Assembly (NCBI GenBank): GCA_963383645.1
Contig: OY726563.1
Span: forward strand, 28,118,821-28,182,820
DNA from: Muscardinus avellanarius
Lineage: Eukaryota > Chordata > Mammalia > Rodentia > Gliridae
Direction: 5' to 3'
Length of the DNA: 64,000 bases
Part shown: in pieces, positions 57,958-64,000 of the stretch
Numbering within the stretch: position 1 is the stretch's first letter
Layout: the number at the start of each line of letters is the position of its first letter
Made by a program: the position numbers and the translations under genes
The notes under the pieces: generated by a model
The model's input: the letters and a program-made list of their open reading frames with translations, nothing else
Database searches by the model: none
Told to the model about the DNA's origin: nothing

Positions 57958-58569
57958 CACACACAGACACACACACAATTTCTCCTTCAAATCTAATATG
58001 CTAAAGAGATCTCAGTAAACCACTTAAAATTGTTTAAATGGGCCTCATTAGTATCTAACAACACTTCTGGAATTTGACTCTCAAGTTATTTTCATACGTG
58101 AATATTAGAAGACATATGTAAATAACAATATTCCATTCCTATTTCCTCACCTATTTTCAATGCATCTTGAAACTTTTCTTCCTTATAAGAAAAATTCTTA
58201 CACATAGGATTTAGGACATAATAATTTGATTCTATTTTAATAGCAATCTGTATTCTGATCCAAATAAATCTATGAGTACTTTGGAATTAATGCAATGAGT
58301 AAGTGATTCCGTATTTGTTCCTTGTGTGATCATTATACTGATAAATTTTATTCACACAAACCAATATATTAACATTGTTTATAAGTCTGCTGATTATTTT
58401 GTGATTATCAAAATCACTAAATCTGATATGTCCCATTTCCCTCATAACAGGGAAAAAGTCAAAGTGCATAGCTGTTTCAAATCTCATGTATTACACCCAT
58501 ATCCTTTCTCATTATTGCGAAAATGTCTTTCTCTTTTCCGTAAGCACCACAATAAAGCCAAAGAGGTGA
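57958..58569. other. Non-repetitive stretch
   Basis: The 97-codon plus frame (58326-58619) has no recognised family. Confidence 0.35.
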
Positions 58570-58990
58570 AACCGGGGTGTTTCCTCTTATTAGGGTCCTT
58601 GTTCAGTGGATGTCAATGAAGTCCAAAGACTAAGGAAGGGTATAGAAATACAAAATTTATTTTAAGTTAGGGAAAGATAGAGGAAAAAGCAGTCCCCCCC
58701 AAAGGGAAGCAGTCCTTGAAACCCATGGGAACTGGGCTTTTAAATCTTCTATTTATTCTTTTATTATTGGTCAGAATTGGGTTTTGGGAACCAAAGACTT
58801 TGCACTGTATCAATACTTAACTGAAATAATCTCTGAACTGGTCAGGGCTCTGATTCCTTGATGCCCTTTAGTCTCTTACCTTCTTGTTCACCTCTCTCAA
58901 CCTCAGAGAAAGGGGGATACAGATGACTGCTTTCATTCTTCCTGTTTCCAGGTTCTCTGTCCTGCCTTATGTCCCCCGTCTGATGAGGTG
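58570..58990 (-). mobile_element. Probable ERV LTR
   Basis: On the minus strand a TTAAAA-type TATA substitute near 58740 and AATAAA at 58656-58661 stand in LTR order. 'ccaataataaaag' lies upstream. The block 'ctatctttccctaacttaaaataaa' in sense recalls the R-like ends at 13.7 and 27.7 kb. Class uncertain. Confidence 0.45.
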
Positions 58991-59306
58991 TGACCCTAAC
59001 TGCTCTTAGGAAAATGGGGTGATAACCGTTCTAACTGCTTGGGGGTGCTGTGAGGGTGTTGTAGTTTAGGATTGTAAGGGTGTTTCAGTTTAAGATCTCA
59101 GAGATGCATGATCTAGAGGACCATGGAAGAAGGAATTCTTCATATGATGAGTTGTTTTCATAATCATCTGGAGCTAGGTGGCTGAAGGAGACTGATGATC
59201 TTGGGTCAAAGTCATTCATGGTGGTTCAATGGTTATCTACATGAAAAAATGATACATTAGTAAGTTATATAATACAGATATTTCACTATAATGTTTTTAT
59301 AACCCT
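58991..59306. other. Remnant ERV interior or flank
   Basis: No open frame; lies between the putative LTR and the RNase-H-like fragment. Confidence 0.3.
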
Positions 59307-59379
59307 TTACCTTGGACCCTCCACCTGCATTTTAAATTGGAGGTGGGTAGTCAAACCATTTGCAATAGACCAAGAGTCA

Positions 59380-59381
<2 letters not shown>
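59307..59381 (-). pseudogene. Possible ERV RNase H fragment
   Basis: On the minus strand ~25 codons before a stop include a Ser-Trp...Asn-Gly-Leu pattern that resembles part of the RNase H domain of endogenous retrovirus pol. The frame is closed on both sides and abuts a (CA)n tract. It is a dead fragment and too short for a firm call. Confidence 0.35.

Positions 59382-59432
<51 letters not shown>
59382..59432. repeat. (CA)n microsatellite
   Basis: About 25 CA units. Confidence 0.97.
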
Positions 59433-59434
<2 letters not shown>

Positions 59435-60682
59435 TGTCAAAAGTTGTTTGTGGCATGTGGTTTTTAATTTAGCTAAAACAATTTTTTTTGTCCATATGAT
59501 TTTGGACATGACTCGGTTTCTCCAGTAGCTTACAGAAATAGGAATCTCCGGTTTTTATAGTTAAAACACTACAAAAACATAAAACTGTTCTTGGACCTGT
59601 AAAACCTCAAGAATGACAATTTTAACTTTATAGCATCTTATAAAGACTTAACTGGAGAGAGGTTTTGAACATTTGGTGTCATACCTTTTTTTGTGAACCT
59701 AAAATCAAAGTATCATTATAAATTATAGAATATAAGGTGGAACCAAAGTCAGAAGATAGGTATATTATGTGGATACTCTATTGAATGGTACACTTATTTT
59801 TGGTTATACTTTCCTGCTGGTTGTTTAAGACCAAGTAGTTAGCCCAATGTTGGGCAAACATAAGTTTGTCTAACATTTTGCTGTTAGGATGAGTCGAGGC
59901 TCCTCAGGGTTACTCTTAGGGACTTGGTGAGGCTTTACCTCTATCAATTGTTTCATCTGCCAGGAAAGGTCTCAGTTTCAAACACAGAGGAAATTTTCTC
60001 TCTGGTGGCCTTCCTTTTATACAGTATATGCTGGAGGCTCCCAGCCTCTGGGGCTTTTATGATCTCCCTGTTTTGGGAATTCAGATGACTCACTGGAGTT
60101 TGAGAGGCCTTTAGCAAAGTCTCATTATCCCTGGTTCCTATTTGACCTTGAAAGATTTAAATCTAACATGTTGGTTGTTTCTTCTCAGTCCTTTAATTTT
60201 CTGATTACTGTCTAAGTTTTAGTTGTGGAACACCCAGAAGTTCAGTTTCACACATCCTTTTAAACTCATGCAGGTGTTGGCTATTATCTTAAAACACTGT
60301 GTGTTGTACTTTTTTTGTTAAACATTAGCAAACAACAGTTACACAGTCTTATAAGAAAATCACAAAACAGAATTATCAAGAATAAAACAAATCTCATTTG
60401 TATTTTTGCATAAGGAAGACAATAATAATGCAATTAAGAACATATAAACCTGGAAAGGCTATCATCATTTTCTTTTGTTTAGATATGATTAGCCTTCTAA
60501 TCTCACATTTTGTATTTTAGAAGTCCTATACATTTTAAGAACACAAAAACTTAAAACATTGTTGTCAATATATATAGCAGGAAATTATATTAAGATATAA
60601 AGTTTTTATCTCTAAGTTTTTTTTTAATTTTACCAAAAGCAGATCAGTATCTTAAGAAAACCAAATTATTTTAAACATAGGA
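59433..60682. other. Unassigned, perhaps ERV interior
   Basis: Long AT-rich, frame-poor DNA. The style continues beyond the L1-like insert at 63471-64000, so the insert probably landed in one older unit. I cannot name that unit. Confidence 0.3.
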
Positions 60683-60696
60683 CCAATGTGACTTTT
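60683..60696. repeat. Target-site duplication, left copy
   Basis: ccaatgtgactttt, repeated at 63457-63470. Confidence 0.88.
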
Positions 60697-60848
60697 TTAT
60701 TTTTTATTGGTGCACTGTATTCATACATCATAGTGGGATACAAACTTTTGTAGACATACATGCACACATCGCCCAGTCAGCCCCCACCCAATCCCCACCC
60801 CATTCTCTCCCCATCCCTCCCTCCCATGCTTGGCTTAGTGGTTGACAT
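60697..60848 (-). repeat. L1 3' end module of the half-L1-like element
   Basis: 'attggtgcactgtattcatac' and C-rich 3' UTR, matching 9693-9845 closely. Confidence 0.8.
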
Positions 60849-61019
60849 CTAGTATTATAGCAATTTATCCAAAATTAAAAATGATAATCTCACATAACAG
60901 TTTCATTTGTCTGATACCAAGCTTTTGATGACTTAAAGATAACATTTCAATATTTCTTTTTGCTTTCTTTCTTACCAGAGAATATTTTTTTCTATTTTTT
61001 AGGTGAAACTATCATATAT

Positions 61020-61560
61020 TTATATATTTATTTTTCAGAAAAAAATCTATCCTAATATGGAATATGGATTCTAGATACCCAAAACGATCTTGAAAAAGAA
61101 CAAAGCTAGAAGATATATATTTTCTGATTTCAAACCATATAAAGCTACAATAATTGAAACAGTGTAGTACTGTTCTAAAGGCAGATATATAAACCATTGG
61201 AGTTAAATAAAAGCCTAGAGCTAAATTCTTCCCTATATTATCAAGTTATTTTTGACAAGGTTTCCACAAACATTTGGTGGTGGAAATAATAATCTTTTAA
61301 CTAAATATTGTTGAGAAATAATAATTACATGGAAAAGATTAAAATTGGACCCTTACCTAATCCCATATAAAATTATTAACTCAAAATATATAAAAGACCT
61401 AAATATAAATCTTAAGACTATAAACTTTTAGAAGAAAATCTGGGTCAAAAAACCTCACAACATTGAAATTGGCAGTGATTTATTGGATATGATTTCAATG
61501 GCACAGGCAACAGAAGAGTATACAAACTCCCTAAAAAATAAAAAAAAATATTGTATATCC
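61020..61560 (+). pseudogene. Old L1 ORF2 piece inside the half-L1-like element
   Basis: Plus-strand blocks 'tttcaaaccatataaagctac', 'agttatttttgacaaggttt' and 'aatcttaagactataaac' correspond to the late ORF2 region of an old, AT-decayed L1. Orientation is opposite to the surrounding element. Confidence 0.7.
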
Positions 61561-61748
61561 AAAGACAATGTAAACAGAGTTAAAAGTTACTAATAGAATT
61601 GGATAAAATATTTCCAAATGCTATATCTGAAGGTATATTAATATTCCAACTAGACATCCTAAAAATTAACAACAATAAAGGCAAACAATACAATTTAGAG
61701 ATAGGTAAAAGACTAACATAAATAATGAATCTCCACAGATAACCAATC

Positions 61749-62666
61749 TTAGTTGTCTGTTGGATGGAAAATCTTGTTTCTCTGGTTCTGGTGTGTGTTA
61801 CCTATTTCTTCTTTGTAGTTAATCTCTTTGAGTATTTTCTCTAGCGCTGGTTTTGAAGACATAAATTCCTTCAGTTTCTGTTTGTCATGAAAGCTTCTTA
61901 TTTTTCCATCTAATTTGATAGAAAGTTTTGCTGGGTAGGAAATTTTTGGCTGGAAGTTGTTTTCTTTCAGATTTCAGAATATGTTACTCCAAGCCCTTCT
62001 GGCTCTCATGACTTGGTTTGGGAAGTCTGGAGTGATTCTAATTGGTTTGCCTCTGAATGTCACTTGGCCCTTTGTTTTTGTTGCCTTTAAGATTCTCTGC
62101 TTGGCTTCCACATTGGTCATTTTGACAATTATGTGGCGTGGGGATCCTCTTCTCTGATCCTGTCTAAAGGGAGTTCTATAAGTTTCCTGGACCTGTGTAT
62201 CAACCTCTTGCTCTATGTTTGGAAAATTTTCTGCTATTACTTCCTTGAAGAGATTGTTGATCCCTTTGGTTTCACTTTCTTTTCCCTCCTCTATTCCAAT
62301 TATTCTTAGGTTAGCTCTCTTAAAATGGGCCCATATTTCTTCAATGTCAGATTCCTGCTGTTGGATATTTTTTTCTAGATTAGAAACTATGCGTTCATTT
62401 TTGGAATGATCATCTTCTAAGAGCGAGATTCTGTTCTCCATGTGGTCTAATCGGTTGTTTGTGCTTTGAATTGAGGCCTTTACTTCATTAATTGCATCCT
62501 TTATCTCTTTTTGGCTCTCTCTGAGTGCTTTTAGAAGCACCTCTATTATTTCTACAGTTATTTTCCTGATTTGATCTTCTAGAAATCTCTAATTTTCTGT
62601 TTTATCGGGTTCTGATGTTGTGGGGTTTTGGGCATTCATTGCTCCAGTATTATTCCTCTTTCCCAT
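61749..62666 (-). pseudogene. L1 ORF1 (RNA-binding chaperone), two stops
   Basis: 306 codons from ATG (62666-62664) to TAA (61751-61749), close to the usual ORF1p size of ~340. ORF1p is the trimeric nucleic-acid chaperone of the L1 particle. Codons ~45-100 form a coiled coil (RESQKEIKDAINEVKASIQ, then heptads with MENRISLLEDD). An RRM-like part follows (ANLRIIGIEEG), then a C-terminal domain with RQDQRRGSPRHIIVKM and QVMRARRAWSNIF. It is dead: TAG at codon 26 (62591-62589) and TGA at codon 231 (61976-61974). No frameshift is seen between ATG and stop, so only two substitutions closed it. Confidence 0.9.
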
Positions 62667-63456
62667 GATTTCGGAAGTTTATGCCTTCTCTGAGTTCTTC
62701 CCTTGGGTCACTATGACTTCACTTAAGGTGCTCTGGATCTCGAGTCTATAGTATCTCAGACCCCACTACTCCTTTACTGGGTTGTATCACAGAGTCTCTG
62801 ACCCAGGGAGTCGATAGAGGCTGCTTTAAACTATGGGGGGTGCCAGGTTGCATGTTCTCCTATGGTGTGATATCTCTGCCACCTCCACTCCCCCACTGGG
62901 TCAAGTCCCAGGGAGTACAGTACTGGGATTTCTCCTCTGTGGTCCGCAATTTGACTCACTGTTCTTGAGTTCGCAGATGTAGCTGTACTGGACTCGGTGA
63001 ATTCGCTGCTGCTGCCGCCAGTGGCAATATGGCGCCGCTGCTATGCCCTCGGCTGTGAGTCTGGCTATTTCTTCTTGGTTTTGAGTTCCACTCTGAGTCC
63101 CTGCAGCGTGTGCTGAGCTCAGCCACTGGGAGCTTTAGATGCTCCCTGCGCTGAAAAATCCCGCCTGGCTGTTGCGCAGTGGCTCACCTCGGCTTGCCGT
63201 AGCCGTCCGGTGAACTCGCCGCTGCCGCCGGCAGTATGGTGCTGCTTCTGCGTCTTCAGGCGTGAGGCCAGTGTATCTCCTCTGTGGCTCTGAGCTCTGT
63301 TCTCAGTCCGCTTTCTCTCTGGAGCCTAGTGATTTTTTTGTTTCTCTGGTGATGGTGTTTTCTGCCTATGAAAGGCGCTGATTTTGTGGTAATGGAGATT
63401 GGTTGTTAGCGGGGCTCTTAAGCCCTCCTTTTCTCGGTCGCCATCTTCCCAGAAGT
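62667..63456 (-). promoter_or_regulatory. L1-type 5' UTR / internal promoter
   Basis: GC-rich relative to its surroundings. A YY1-like aagatggcg is at 63447-63439, at the extreme 5' end, as in human L1. Two related blocks start with 'ggtgaa(t/c)tcgc' and a GCTGCCGCC run at 62996 and 63209, 213 bases apart, suggesting diverged monomers. Promoter activity is inferred. Confidence 0.65.
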
Positions 63457-63470
63457 CCAATGTGACTTTT
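63457..63470. repeat. Target-site duplication, right copy
   Basis: Partner of 60683-60696. Confidence 0.88.
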
Positions 63471-64000
63471 GTAAAACCCTTTTACCAACTTATTTTAATC
63501 TTAAACAACCAGCTTTAGCACATAGAACATTTTTATGTTTTATTTCTCACAAAGTGTTCGCAATTTCCTCACACACTCTGTGACTTGCTTAATCCTCTGA
63601 TTTTTGTTCTCATCTTTCTTTCCTTTATGGGATGATTCAGTAATTTAGAACAAAATTTTTGTCATACAAATTTCTTTTCTACCTAAAAACATCTTCCTCT
63701 TTCTTATAACTTTACTATAATATCCTTCATGTCTACAGATATCTCCTTTATTTGGGGGGGTTCTTCTATTATATTGGACTCTGGTGGTATGATAATTATT
63801 TATCCCTTAGTATGGACAGAGAGGCCATACTGATTTTCCTTGCTGGTATAACTTTGGATTTTTCCTTAATACAAACTTTAGATCCCTTACTTTTTCCTTA
63901 TAAAACAGATCTAACTGCGACTTAGTATCAGTGTATTCATTTTTATTTTATTTTATTATTATTTTTTTGGCCATCCTCTCTTTCTTTTGGCAAATATTAT
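63471..64000. other. Unassigned AT-rich stretch to window end
   Basis: Continues the unit interrupted at 60682. No gene supported. Confidence 0.35.

Larger units (their letters stand above)
60697..63456 (-). mobile_element. ORF1-only (half-L1-like) element
   Basis: A 2.76-kb minus-strand insertion with a 14-bp target duplication. In sense order it has: a complete-looking 5' end with aagatggcg nine bases in; a GC-rich 5' UTR of ~790 bases; an ORF1 relic (62666-61749); ~890 bases of AT-rich DNA that includes an older L1 ORF2 piece in the opposite direction (61020-61560); and a ~150-base L1 3' end with poly-A. ORF2 is absent. Because the flanks do not continue the older L1 piece, it seems to have been part of the inserted RNA. 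Half-L1 (HAL1) elements of this size are known in mammals; relation to them is inferred. Confidence 0.7.

Overview
The window is mammalian nuclear DNA with no intact cellular gene. All long open frames fall in repeats or are too short and patternless to call. The dominant SINE has a B1-like (7SL RNA) head and an ID-like tRNA tail with recognisable A and B boxes. Free ID elements, many L1 3' ends ending in a 'gcaccaataaaa' motif, MaLR LTRs, MIR and MER5 relics are also present. B1-ID dimers of this kind are known from sciuromorph rodents (squirrels, mountain beaver, dormice), so such a rodent is the best inference; the species cannot be fixed from this window.

Layout. 1-3.0 kb: AT-rich single-copy-like DNA with one ID, one SINE, a (TA)n tract and an L1 tail. 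3.1-11.5 kb: a nested pile of L1 pieces. A minus-strand L1 ORF2 (3082-9690) is split by a 2.7-kb composite retroelement (4693-7427) and a SINE, and is followed by a second, partly inverted L1. 11.5-23 kb: mostly non-repetitive DNA, three L1s with inverted 5' parts (14.2-15.2, 16.8-17.7, 21.2-22.2 kb), a 5'-truncated L1 (19.2-20.2 kb) and SINEs. 23.2-25.2 kb: a second copy of the composite element, in plus orientation. 25-34 kb: sparse repeats, a long inverted repeat (29838-30522) and a MaLR LTR. 34-57 kb: MER5, MIR, many SINEs (some nested), microsatellites, L1 tails and a probable solo LTR. 57-64 kb: L1 tails, a minus-strand ERV remnant with an LTR, and a 2.76-kb L1-like element that keeps its 5' UTR and ORF1 but lacks ORF2 (60697-63456).

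The main discovery candidate is the composite element. Two copies in opposite orientations share the same order of parts: a head with an 'aagatggcg' motif, a conserved ~230-bp domain (two copies per element), 160-190-bp monomers, an A-rich joint, a minisatellite of exactly 50-bp period, and an L1-type 3' end. Each is flanked by a target-site duplication. This is the logic of a non-autonomous, L1-mobilised composite such as primate SVA, but built from different parts. The alternative is an L1 family with monomeric 5' UTRs that has lost both ORFs. The ORF1-only element at 60.7-63.5 kb is a second candidate and resembles the half-L1 (HAL1) idea.
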